A stretch of DNA of 64,000 nucleotides, from assembly GCA_020809705.1 (NCBI GenBank), contig CP085831.1:4340001-4404000 (forward strand). The letters run 5' to 3'. Shown in pieces: positions 13,446 to 24,000 of this stretch; the stretch's first letter is position 1; each line of letters begins with the position of its first letter. Origin of the DNA: Calonectria ilicicola (lineage: Eukaryota; Ascomycota; Sordariomycetes; Hypocreales; Nectriaceae). The notes below the pieces were generated by a model, which saw only the letters and a list, made by a program, of their open reading frames with translations, was not told where the DNA came from and searched no databases. A program made the translations under genes and the position numbers.

Positions 13446-14284
13446 GTAAGTTAGTAGAATATTTACTAAATATAGAATAAAGGCACCTACTTAGACTTAG
13501 AAGTCTAATATTACTAGCTTATATTAGATAATGGTTTTTTATAATAAGTATAAAGATAGCTATTTGTTAGATGTTTTACAAATGTTAGTTATACTTTTAA
13601 TATTATTTTTAATATAGTGCTAGGAATTGGTAGTAGTATGTATAATTTGGTTAAGGTGTTAGTAGTTAATATTTATTAAGGGCTTAGAGGTGTTATTATT
13701 ATTTTTATTATACTTAATAATATTATATATATTAAGTTTAATTAGGAAATTCTAATATTAGATTATAGTATTAATAAGCTTTTAAGGAATTTAATTAAGT
13801 TAATAATAATTATATATAGAATATTTAATAAAGGTAGATATATTATATTATAAGATTAGCTAGTTTTTTTATAGTAGATATAGTAAGTATTGATGGATCT
13901 TTAGTAGTAGATAAGAGAGAGATTATTATACTTCTATATAATATAATAGAAATAAGAATAATTATTTAATAATTATTTAGTAAATACTTGGTTAGTAAAT
14001 TATTTATAGTAAGTAAGTATTATAAAAAGTTAAGAAAGAAGTAATATTATAAAGATTTAGAGAGTATTTAATAAGAAAAAAAGTAAAATAATAGTAAAAA
14101 ATAAATATATATATATATATAATAAATAAGGTAAGAAATATTATTTATATAAAAGAATTATAAATGAGTATAAAATAAGAAAAATAATAAGTATATTATA
14201 ATATATATCTTATTAAAAGTAAGATCTTTATAATAATTACTTATTAAATATATATTATATATATAATTAATAATAAATAATATA
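13446..14284. other. AT-rich remnant of the repeat hosting elements B and Fot1 copy 3
   Basis: Extremely TpA-rich sequence. The first 500 bp keep G but have almost no C on the plus strand, so mutation here ran mainly C-to-T on this strand. No readable protein block was found. It ends at the TA (14283-14284) preceding a Fot1 terminus. Confidence 0.4.
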
Positions 14285-14872
14285 ACGTACACCATAAGCA
14301 TACGCCACAAATAAGCATATATCACACTTTTTACTATACCCTATTTTCAAATTAAAATAAAAATACTATAAAGTATTTAATTAATTAATTCTAATTACTA
14401 TTCTTTTTATTAAAGATCTTAATAATTATTTAATATATTTTTAAATTATAATTAATCTTACTATAAGTCTTATAATACCTACTACTTAATTATATTAACT
14501 TTTCTTAACTACTACTTTATAATATTTCTATCTATATTTAGATATTAATTTTTATTTAATTTATTACTTTTTTTATATTATTTACTATTATTATCTTTCT
14601 ATCTTATAATTAAGTTCTTTTAGATTTATAGTATTTACTTAATATCTTATTTACTTATTTAAGATCTTAGATTTTAGTTTTTAATAAGACTATCTTATAT
14701 ATAATAATCTTTATTTCTTTAGAAAGTAATTATAATACCTTAATAATAAACTTTGGAGAGATACTTTAAAACCTTCTAATTTACCTTTTAAGATACTTAG
14801 ATTATAAGCTAGTCTTAGTAATATTCTTTAGAGTCTTTAAGATCTAAGAAGTAGTAGGCTTAACTATCTAAT
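14285..14872 (-). mobile_element. Fot1/pogo-like element copy 3, first 588 bp (transposase 3' half)
   Basis: Begins with the inverted-repeat terminus ACGTACACCATAAGCATACG after a TA. It is collinear with 1411-1998 of copy 1 up to CTTAACTATCTAAT, then switches in one step to unrelated normal-GC DNA at 14873. The missing part is found at 19541-20644 plus 27761-27928 in the opposite orientation. The lengths add to 1860, so this is one half of a single element cut by an inversion breakpoint. Confidence 0.88.
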
Positions 14873-15132
14873 CGACACACAACATGTTCTGGGTCCACAT
14901 GATCGGACCCCTTCATTTAGCACAGAAGCATGGTACTATCGTCTTCCGCCCTGATTTGCGCGAATCTTGGAGTGCCAAGGTAATCAGATCAGATAAAAAG
15001 TCCATCAAAAATAGGGCAGATTGTAGATATAACAGCTGTTTCTCTGTTGATTGATAACTACTTGCCATTGCTTACCCCACATAATTCGTTCATTTTTGCT
15101 GTTGAGAGCAGCACGCATAGCCATTGAACAGA

Positions 15133-16844
15133 ATGCATTCTCGCTTACACCTCCTTTTCCATGTATGGGCTTCCATCGGCCTTGTGCAGGCTGTCGCTTT
15201 CGATCATCTGTGCACGTCAAATTATGTGGCGTCGAACCTCCCAACCACCGGCTCTATTCCGGGTATTGAGATTGACATGTCCAGTGTGGTCGCTGCATCA
15301 GTTCAAAATTACTCATCACGGGGAGTCTCTGACCTCACATTCTGCGACGTGAACTTTGCATACTCTCACGCCGGGTGGGATGACACCGTTAATTTGAATT
15401 ATTGGTTGCCCTTGCCTGGGGATTTTAAAACCGTTACGTGTCAACTGGTGGTAATGAATGGGCTATTACAAACCAAAACTCATCTCTTCCTGGCGGGGTG
15501 GAGTATGGAGCAGTCACTGGCACGACAGATGGTGGTTTTGGAGGTTTCGATGCTGGATCAGATGATGTGTGGCTGCTAGCAAATGGCACCATCAACTGGG
15601 AGACGGTGGAAATGCTTGGTCATCAGGGCATTTACGAATTGGGCATAGTTGGAAAGGCGCTTACCAAAAGCTTTTACAACATGTCTGAAACGAAGTTGTA
15701 TTCATACTACTCTGGCTGTTCCGAAGGCGGCCGAGAGGGCTGGAGTCAGGTCCAGAGACATGCTGAAGAGATGGATGGTGTGCTTGTTGGAGCACCGGGC
15801 ATCCGTTGGCCATTCCAAAATGCCAATCATCTATGGTCGTCGTTTGTCGAATATACCCAAAACTACTACCCAAACTATTGCGAACTGGAGAAGATTGTCA
15901 ATTTGACTATCGCTGCTTGTGATGAAATGGATGGGAAAGTCGATGGGGTCGTCTCCCGGACAGACTTATGCAAAGACAATTTCAACCTCAACTCCACAAT
16001 CGGCGAGGAATACAGCTGCACAGAGACTGCAGAAATCACAGGTTTCATGCCAGCTATCCCGGCCGCGAATGGCGTCGTCTCAGCTCAGGGTGTTGCTGTC
16101 GCCCAAGGCATTTTGGATGGGGCAAAAGACTCCAAGGGTCGTCAGATCTACCTATCGACTCAACCCTCTGCTGCATTCCAGGATGCCGTGACAAGTTGCA
16201 CAAGCAATGGGACATGTACCACATTCATGAACCTCATGGGTGCCAAGTGGGTTGAGCTAGGCATTGAGCTGATCATGAACAAGTCTCTTGGCAGTTTTGA
16301 TGGTGTCACTGGCGATACTTTCCGCGATTGGATGATTGATGGATATCAGAACTACATAAATACCATTGAAAGTAACTATCCCGACTTGACAGTTTATCTT
16401 GAGAATGGTGGCAAGATCATCCACTACCACGGCGAATCAGATCCTCAGGTCCCCCCGGCTTCCTCAGTCCGCTATTATGAGTCTGTCAGAAGCATCATGC
16501 ACCCAGAGCTCTCCTATAACGCCAGTGTCCAAGAGCTTGACTCCTGGTATCGTCTATTTCTTATTCCTGGGGCCGGACATTGCTCTACTAGCTCCCAGCT
16601 AGGGCCTTTCCCAGAAACACCGCTACTTACCCTCATTGACTGGGTTGAAAAGGGCACTGAGCCCGTCACGTTGAATGGAACCATCAGCGCTGGCGAGTCT
16701 GGGGGCGAGCAGCAGCAGATTTGCTCTTGGCCACTTCGACCGCTCTGGACCAACAATGGGACTAATTCCGAGTGCGTTTACAGCCAAGATTCTATTGATA
16801 GTTGGACTTGGGACTTTGACGGCTTAAAAATCCCCATTTACTAA
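15133..16844 (+). pseudogene. Secreted tannase/feruloyl esterase family gene with a one-base frame break
   Basis: Product: about 573 residues of the fungal tannase/feruloyl esterase B family, secreted esterases cleaving gallate or hydroxycinnamate esters of plant material. The start is the ATG at 15133, giving a signal peptide (MHSRLHLLF...GLVQA). The family N-terminus follows: C..NYVASNLP, then YSHAGWDDTVNLNYWLPLPGDF. The triad is visible: Ser in GCSEGGREGW (about residue 196), Asp in HGESDPQVPP (about 435) and His in GAGHCS (about 481). The CS and HC cysteines form the family's usual disulfide pair. CDEMDGKVDGVVS is the calcium loop. The frame breaks at 15426-15431. GATTTTAAAACCG needs one more A to give DFKNRYVSTGG, the conserved continuation, and no intron signals fit. 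It is either a true one-base deletion or a homopolymer sequencing error. Everything downstream is open to TAA at 16842. Confidence 0.85.
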
Positions 16845-17401
16845 GCTGCGAAAGAGCATCACTAGTATGATCGGGCTTAAGAAGACATTTCAACACTTGT
16901 AAAGCAGCGTTAACACATCTGACTAGAAACTATATTTTAAAACTCAACCTCGCCTCGCATTTCTATAGAAATCACTGTGATAGATTGTGATGTAGTACAC
17001 TGATACAAAAGATGTTAATGCACGTATCCTGATATTGTTGCGTGTTGCTGCATCGACATCTAATATAGCACGGCATAAGTGATAAAAAACATACTACGCC
17101 AAAAATTTCCCGATCGCTGCCGACTCAAGGACTAGTTAATTCATTTCTAGTCGACCCGACCCTGTAAGATCGGATGGGATTCCTTGTGTTTTAGAGTAAC
17201 AGTCAATCAATCATGTCACTTGCACGGGTAATTATTGTTCCGATACGTTACTATCTCAATATATGGCGTGCTCGACGAACACTATTGCCCCGCACCTTGA
17301 CTTCAGTCGTTCGATGTTTTTGCTTAAACTTAACCACGACCGTGCTAAGAAGGTGAAAAATAAGACATTAACATTTAGGAGTACTCGATAATTTGCTTAA
17401 A
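16845..17401. other. Intergenic, nothing recognised
   Basis: Normal base composition. No ORF with family motifs, repeat or RNA gene was seen. Confidence 0.5.
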
Positions 17402-18396
17402 ATGACCATGGTTACCGGTCGCGCAGCGTCAGCTCCGCAGGACGACTTGAAAACCGTTACCGAAAGCCGAGCTCGGGAGTGGCATTTCCACATCTATTTC
17501 TTGTTGCAATCTCCGACTGAGACTGCCTCAGCGCTCGCTCTTCGTGATGCCGTCTTGAAGCTCCGCCGCGATGGTAAGTCTAAACGAAAGACCTGAAGCC
17601 TTTGCTCGCTCAGGCTTACTGGCTGATGGGAAAGGCGCCTTTGTTGCTGTACCTTTGTTTAGAGTCAACGAGCACCCTGTAAGTATTTTTTGAGTTTTAT
17701 ATTTGCCCCTGGTGCTATTTGCAACTTTTGAGGCACATGTGGCTTCTGAAACTTGCTTCAGATGAAATATGCATTTACTACACCCTCGCAATATCTTGAA
17801 AATTTATCAGTGATTGCTAACTCGGTCGTCTAGATGGGACCTCACCCTGCTGGTTCCTACGAAAGTAAGTAGAACTTTTCACTGCTATGAGATTCATGTT
17901 ACAAAATCTCGACAAAGCTTTTGGTTTCAACAAATCTGTGTTAAACATCGTTTCTTGGTACAGTCTAGGTCCCTGACTCTTCCTTCTCCGATGTATTTTT
18001 CTACTTGGCATCAAACCGAGGCAACCTAAGGTAGGATTAACTCCTTTTGCATACCTATACCAGCCTTCATCTACCGCCAATGTGCGCCAGAGCAGCTGAT
18101 GTAGACCATTTAACGCTGTGTCTAATAATTTTCTCAGCATCTTGGTCCACCCTTTAACTGGGGTTCAACGCGCTGACCACGAATCTCGTAATGTGTAGAT
18201 GGGCACGCCGTGGCCTATTTACTTGGACAGCTTGCCGCGTGAGGGTAGCATTCCACTCCAGTATCCCGAATTGGGCCTGGGCTGGTCTACATCGCCAACG
18301 CGAGAGGTCTCTCTCGAAGAAAGGCGCAAAAGAGGTGCAGAGATTGAGGCTTTGTTGGCTGATGACCCGGAGGCTGCTCCCGCCCCTGAGGATTGA
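17402..18396 (+). pseudogene. DOPA 4,5-dioxygenase-like gene with two Trp-to-stop changes
   Basis: Family: small extradiol dioxygenases related to fungal and plant DOPA 4,5-dioxygenase, which open the catechol ring of DOPA-like substrates. Exons inferred: 17402-17573, 17614-17678, 17834-17864, 17964-18030 and 18138-18396, with GT-AG introns (the first only 40 bp). Family blocks appear in order: EWHFHIYF (metal-binding His), ALRDAVLKLRRDG, GAFVAVPLFRVNEHP, MGPHPAGSYE, VFFYLASNRGNL, ILVHPLTG and MGTPWPIYLDSLP. Two in-frame TAG codons, 17966-17968 and 18196-18198, sit exactly where the family has Trp (YEIWVP and VWMGTP). Both are TGG-to-TAG, equal to CpA-to-TpA on the opposite strand, the RIP signature. 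Phases and splice sites are otherwise intact, so inactivation looks recent. Read-through or a different splice choice would be needed to rescue it. Confidence 0.82.
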
Positions 18397-18958
18397 AGGA
18401 TATGTAACCTATAGATTTTGGGACCGTCGCTCAAACATTTTGGCTTGATAATGGCTTGCTTGTGAGACGCCACAGAATGACATGACTTGAAAAATGAACC
18501 ATACGAATTTTAAAGGTTTTTTAACCTCTATCTTTTCATTTTTCGTTTTTTTTTCATGACCATCGTTAAGCTATGAGGGCATTTCAGTGTACATCAAAGG
18601 AGAGAAATGCATCCTGATGTCAATGACTGCCGTCTATTTTTTAGACATCCGATAAAAAGGGTTTATCAGGAAAATGGTTCCAGGAGCTTGATGACTGATT
18701 TTAGAGTCCTTACCCTAGAGCATCCCGGTGACCAGTCCTCCTCCAAGTCTCATTCTGCTTCCATCATTCCCTATCGTATATTGCCCGCATAAAAACTGAA
18801 AGATAGAAGAATGGAAATTTTATGAGAACTTTGAGGGTATAAAACAAATCTAACTTCCTGCTAGCACTTGCAACGGCGACAAAAAGTCAAAGGCGAACTT
18901 AGATACAGGTGTGAGTTGGTGGCCTTCATGTCCAGCACAGTCCGTGTCAAAGTCTAGG
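18397..18958. other. Intergenic, nothing recognised
   Basis: Only short unsupported ORFs. It ends at the A-run that is the Pol III terminator of the minus-strand tRNA. Confidence 0.5.
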
Positions 18959-18969
18959 AAAAAAAAAAA
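18959..18969 (-). terminator. Pol III oligo-T terminator of the initiator tRNA gene
   Basis: Eleven consecutive T on the minus strand, 17 nt past the tRNA 3' end. T-runs of four or more stop RNA polymerase III. Confidence 0.8.
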
Positions 18970-18986
18970 GATTTGGAGAATTATCC

Positions 18987-19110
18987 TAGCGATTGCACGT
19001 TTCGATCGTGCGACCTCCGGGTTATGAGCCCGGCTTGGATGAGTTAGTATTGGTGATATTTCTCAGGGCATGAGTCATAACATACCGCGCTTCCACTGCG
19101 CCAAATTGCT
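18987..19110 (-). tRNA. Initiator tRNA-Met (CAT) with a 52-bp mRNA-type intron
   Basis: Exons are 19086-19110 and 18987-19033. Joined, they give 72 nt that fold fully: acceptor AGCAATT/AATCGCT, D stem GCGC/GCGC with loop AGTGGAA, anticodon stem CCGGG/CCCGG with loop CTCATAA, variable AGGTC, and T stem GCACG/CGTGC with loop ATCGAAA. Initiator hallmarks are all present: first pair A1-U72, three G-C pairs next to the anticodon loop, and A54/A60 in the T loop. Box A (TGGCGCAGTGG) and box B (GATCGAAAC) are intact, and a T11 terminator follows. The 52-bp insert (19034-19085) lies between the D and anticodon stems, not at 37/38. Oddity: A4 faces C69 in the acceptor stem (G4 expected), so the gene may be decaying. 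Pseudogene status is possible. Confidence 0.88.
19034..19085 (-). other. Putative spliceosomal-type intron inside the initiator tRNA gene
   Basis: On the minus strand the 52-nt insert begins GTATGT, has TACTAAC nine bases before the end, and ends in AG. These are the three core signals of ascomycete mRNA introns. Exact removal joins G26 to the anticodon stem and gives a normal-length initiator tRNA. Canonical fungal tRNA introns sit one base 3' of the anticodon and lack these signals. Splicing is inferred, not shown. Confidence 0.7.
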
Positions 19111-19340
19111 TTGATGGATGAAAAATTGTACACACAATTGAGATTTTTGAAACGGCCACAAGCCCCAATATTCCCACCAACAATTGCCAGACTCTCCATC
19201 TACATTGTCTACAGATCTATGAATTTTTTGATGCTCTATCACAACATTACAGTGACAGCATCACTGCTCGTATCCTGTCACACTGATCGTATCCTGTTAG
19301 TTGTTTGATTGAACCGTTGTGTTGCGATCAACCTCTATGG
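19111..19340. other. Intergenic, nothing recognised
   Basis: Upstream flank of the tRNA on its strand. Normal base composition, no motif found. Confidence 0.4.
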
Positions 19341-19538
19341 TGTCACGACCCATGTCGGGACCAACGGCTAAAGGACGGAGAAGCGCCGAACCCCACATGT
19401 GACAAAGGAATCATAGACTAATTAGATTTAGCTATCTTAGAGGGATTATATAAGGAAGGATTATAGTGATTTAAATTATAATGATTTAGATTATAATGAT
19501 TTTATATATTATAATTTATAATAAATATATAATTAAAT
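19341..19538. mobile_element. LTR-like terminal fragment abutting Fot1
   Basis: Starts TGTCACGACCC, a TGT beginning typical of fungal LTRs, and becomes strongly AT-rich within 80 bp. It marks the sharp edge between island DNA and repeat DNA. With the inferred inversion undone, it would be the outer end of the repeat represented at 13446-14284, on the other side of the Fot1 insertion. No partner LTR was found in the window, so the assignment is tentative. Confidence 0.45.
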
Positions 19539-19540
19539 TA

Positions 19541-20644
19541 ACGTACACGATAAGCATGCGGGCCAAACAAGCATGCAGGCTAAAAATCCCTCATACAGAC
19601 TACAAACCATTTAATTAAATACTTCTTAATAACCAAAGATGTCTGCGCTAAATACTGAGGCCAAAACTCTTCTTGCCCTTCAAGCCCTTCAAGGTCCCTA
19701 AAAAATAAGTACCTGAAAGGCTGCGAGAATCTATAGTATAAGTTAGCAGTGATTGTATTGCTGGTAGTAAGGGATTTAGTTTTGAAGTGATTGGGTTCTT
19801 TTATTATATAAATTATTTGATTTAGAAGAAGAGATTATTATTTAATTTATTTTTAATTTAGATTTGTGAGGATTTTCTTTAAGATTATATAGTATTAAAG
19901 AAATAATTAATTGATTATTTTTTAATTAAAATATATTATTTATTAATAAGTATTAGACTTTAAATTTTATTAAATATTATTTAAAGTTTAAAATATATTT
20001 TTTTATAAATATAATTATAAAAAAGCTAAATATGAAGATCTAAAGATAATTAATAATTAATTTTAGCTTATAATTAATATAATAAATAAATATAATATTA
20101 GATTAAATAATATATATAATTTTAATAAAATTAGCTTTATAATAGGTATTATTATAAATAGAATTATTATAATAAAGGCAGAAAGATATTCAAATCCAAA
20201 ATTAATCTAGCCTAGAAATTAAGAATAGATTATAATAATTAAAGTAGTTAATATAAGAGGCTAGGTAATCCCACCATTTCTTATCACTATAGACTAATAT
20301 TATTTTATTAATTAATATAAAGAAAGCAACCTTCTAGGCAATTAGACTATTATAATTACTCAAAATAACTAGACTAATAATAAAATAAGTCTTAAGTAGT
20401 TAAAATACTTTAATTATTATATAAACAATCAATTAATTAATTGCTATTATCTTCTAGTCCTTAATAAATATAAAAGTTATTATTTAATTAAATTTAAGGA
20501 ATATTATAAGAATAATAAAATCATTACACTTTATATACTATCTAATTTATCTTATCTACTTTAGTCACTTAATATTATATACTTTAAACTACTAAAAATA
20601 GTATATAAGAAGGAAATAAAGAATCTAATTAAATACTCTATAAC
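19541..20644 (+). mobile_element. Fot1/pogo-like element, 5' transposase half, part 1
   Basis: Begins at the terminus ACGTACACGATAAGCATGCG after TA (19539-19540). The decayed transposase reads on the plus strand and starts around 19639 (MSALNTEAKTLLALQALQ). It is collinear with copy 1 from its right end inward. It is interrupted at 20645 by Gypsy element C, whose 5-bp target duplication ATAAC is 20640-20644. It continues at 27761. Confidence 0.87.
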
Positions 20645-21039
20645 TGTAACGATCTGGTCAATTTCCCAACTAGATAAACCAATCAGAGCGAAGGGTTAAT
20701 GTTGGCAGGATGGTTAGGTGTGTTATGGTAATAGAATAATAGGAATATTATATTAGGTAATAGTTAATTGTAATTAAGGTAATTAAGTTATATTAAAAAT
20801 TAGTTAATATTAGTTATAAGGGTAGATTTTAATTTGTTTATATATTATTATTTTAATAGGTATTTATTATATTAATTTTATTTAAGGTATTAGTAATTAA
20901 ATTGGTAATTATAGAATAATTATTAATAATATAAGTGATTATAAGTAAGTGTTTCCTTATTAATTAGTATAAGGTTATAGGGTAAGTAGGTGCTAGTTCT
21001 ACTATTATAAACTGCTTAAGTATATTATAGATTATAATA
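20645..21039 (-). repeat. LTR of element C, left
   Basis: Pairs with 27361-27755 over its full 395 bp. The outer 90 bp keep C and G (TGTAACGATCTGGTCAATTT) while the inner part is mutated. Confidence 0.87.
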
Positions 21040-24000
21040 TAATATTTCTTTTTTATTAATCTTATTTCTAAGGTTTATTAGATTGATTTTATATATAAGT
21101 TTTTTATTTTTAATTTTTAAAATATTTTTTAATTATACCTTATAGTTTAGGTAATTCTAAATCTTATTTTTATATTAAGACTTAAGCTTAGTTTATTAAT
21201 TTGGTAAGTTTTGAAATTATATTATATTCTTTTTATTCTTTTAAAAGCTTATAATATAAGATATTATTAGATTCTAGTAATTATTATAGTAAGTGTACTT
21301 ATTATAGTAGAATATATAATACTTTAAAGATATCTTTAGCTATATATATATTATTTTATAATAATAAATATAATTAATTACTAACTTTTATAATAAACTA
21401 GATAAATTAAAAGTCTAATTATTTAAATATAAAGGAAGAGGTAGTTAAGAAGGAGTTCTTTTATATATAAATAAAAGCACTTATTACTTAAACTAAAATT
21501 TAAAAGTTTTTAAATTATTTATTTTATTTTTATTATTAAAAATATTAACTTAAAATAAAAAGTGTAAAAATAATATACTATAAGCTTTCTTCTTTAAATA
21601 AATTAAAAAAGGTAGATTAGATGGAATTAAAGGTTATTATTTAAATATAATCTCTAGGGATAATAGATATTATTAATTAGAATACTATTAATTTTAATGG
21701 TTTACTTAGTATTATATTCTTAGAAATACTTTTAATAACTTTAAGTAATATATAAGGTATTTTATAGGTTCTTATATTATTTTTTTATAATCTTTCTATT
21801 TAATTTTAAATTTTCTATCTTCCTTCCTTTTTCTTAAAATCTTCTTAACTTTTTATTAATTTTTAAAATTTTTTATTTATAATTTATATATTGGTTTTAT
21901 ATTAACTTAAATATTATTACTAGATTCAAGAAGAGAGATATAGAAGATAGGGTGTATCTTAATATTGTTTAGGAGGTTAAGTTTATAATTATTTTTTAAT
22001 ACTTTTCTTTTTATTAGATAGAGTTTAATTTATATAAAGTTAATTTTTTTATTTTATTATTTTATTATAAGATTTTTTATTATTAAGTAAATTATATTTC
22101 TTTCTAAAAAGATTAGTTTTTTTAGCCTTTTAAGATTATAGTATTTTTTTATAATATTATAAATAAATTTAAGCTTAATTTTTATTTCTTTATATAATTT
22201 TTTTAGATCATCTAACTTAATTATTATCTTTACTTAGATTATATTTTTTAAAAAGGTTTAATAAATATCTAATATAAAGCTAAAATTAGCTTTTACTAGT
22301 ATTATTTTAATATTATAATTATAAAATATATTATATATTAATTATATAATAAATAATTTTTTTATTTAATTAGTTTATTTATAATTAATATAGTATTATA
22401 AGTATTATTCAATCTTCTAATTCTAGTATTTAATTTATTTATCTATTTAAGGGTAGAATATTATATTTAATTTATAATTTAATCCTATTAAGAATATTAA
22501 GTTTTATTAAAATTTAAATATAAATAATTATTTTTTATTAAATATGATTTTTATTAGTAATTTATATATAGTAATTATATATTAGAAGAAAAAGTAAGTG
22601 AATTAGTTTTTATTTATTATTTTATTATAAGGAAAGTAGTAGGCTATTTTTATAAAGTGGTTAATAATAATAAAAATATTATTATAATATACTTTTATAA
22701 TAAGGTTTATTAATAAAAGAAGGTTTATAATAAAGTCTATTATAATTAAGTTCTATAGTTATTATATAATAGAGGATGATTATAATAATCTATATAGTTT
22801 ATATTTTGGTTTTTTAGAATATTAATATAGGCTATATTCTTTATATACTTGTTCGACTTTCTTTTTTATTTTATTAAAGGAAAATATCTATTTAACTTAT
22901 TTAAGGGTTTTATTAATATCTTTATAGCTATATAGGGGATATTTATAGATTTCCTTTATTAATTCTATTTAATATTCCTTAGATACTTAGAGGTAATCTG
23001 TTTTTTCTTTATCTAGAAGTAAAAAATTATATTCTTCAATTTTCTTTAATAATAGATTACCTTATTCTACTTATTATATTAGGGTGTCTATAAGAGTGGT
23101 TCTGATTACTTGTGGTAGTCCTCCTATTCTAATAGTAGTAATGATTTTCTTAGTTTCTATTATTATTTTACTAATTAATACTTATTCTAGTCCTCCTTTT
23201 AAGTTGTAAATAAGGAGTTATTCTTATATTTTAGGTTTTTCTATATTATAATTTAATTAATAGCTAATTATATTAGTATAGTTATTTTCAGTTCTTTTAA
23301 TATAGATGATTTAGTAGTTAAACTTAGAGAGATATTTAATATATTATAATTATCTTCTATTAAATTTTTAAATTATTATAAAATAAAAGATATTTTTATA
23401 ATTAATATATATTATAATTTTATAATTACTTTTTAATAAATATTATTAGAATTTTTTAAAAGTATTTATAATAATAAGGAATTCTTTATTATAAATAAAG
23501 TAATTTAGCTTAAGGCTATATAGCTTATATAAGTAAAAAGCTATAAGATGTAGGTTTCCTTAATTATTATATTATCCGATTTGGGCTTCTAGCGCGAAGT
23601 CTAAGGTATTAGTTTCTAGTTTTATGGGTTTATCTAGGTTAAATATAATTAGGATAGGTTCTTCTAGAATGATATCCTTTATAACTTTGAATGATTATTG
23701 TATTTTAGTTTTTTATTAGAAGGTAATTTTTTTCTTAGTTAATTTAATTATTATAGAGATAATCTTATTAAATCCTTTAATAAATCTTTAATAATAATTT
23801 ATAAAATTAAAGAAGGCTTATACTTTCTTTATATTTATTAGTACTTTTTATTTTTATATTATTATAATTTTCTTTAGGTCTATATAGATTTTATTAGGGC
23901 TAATAATATATCCTAAGAATTCTACTTTCTAGGTATAGAATTTATTTTTCTTAGATTTAATTAAGAATTTGGTGTTTTAGAGGGCTTTTAAGATCTTATG

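Noticed and set aside
1..14872. A mitochondrial or bacterial AT-rich insert
   Set aside because: Legible Gypsy and Fot1 protein blocks with C-to-T decay and target duplications show nuclear RIP-mutated transposons.
19034..19085. Treating the tRNA insert as an ordinary endonuclease-spliced tRNA intron
   Set aside because: It lies between the D and anticodon stems, not at 37/38, and carries GTATGT, TACTAAC and AG.
14285..20644. Reading the two Fot1 pieces as independent truncated insertions
   Set aside because: Their lengths sum exactly to the full 1860 bp with neither gap nor overlap, and their broken ends join in register.
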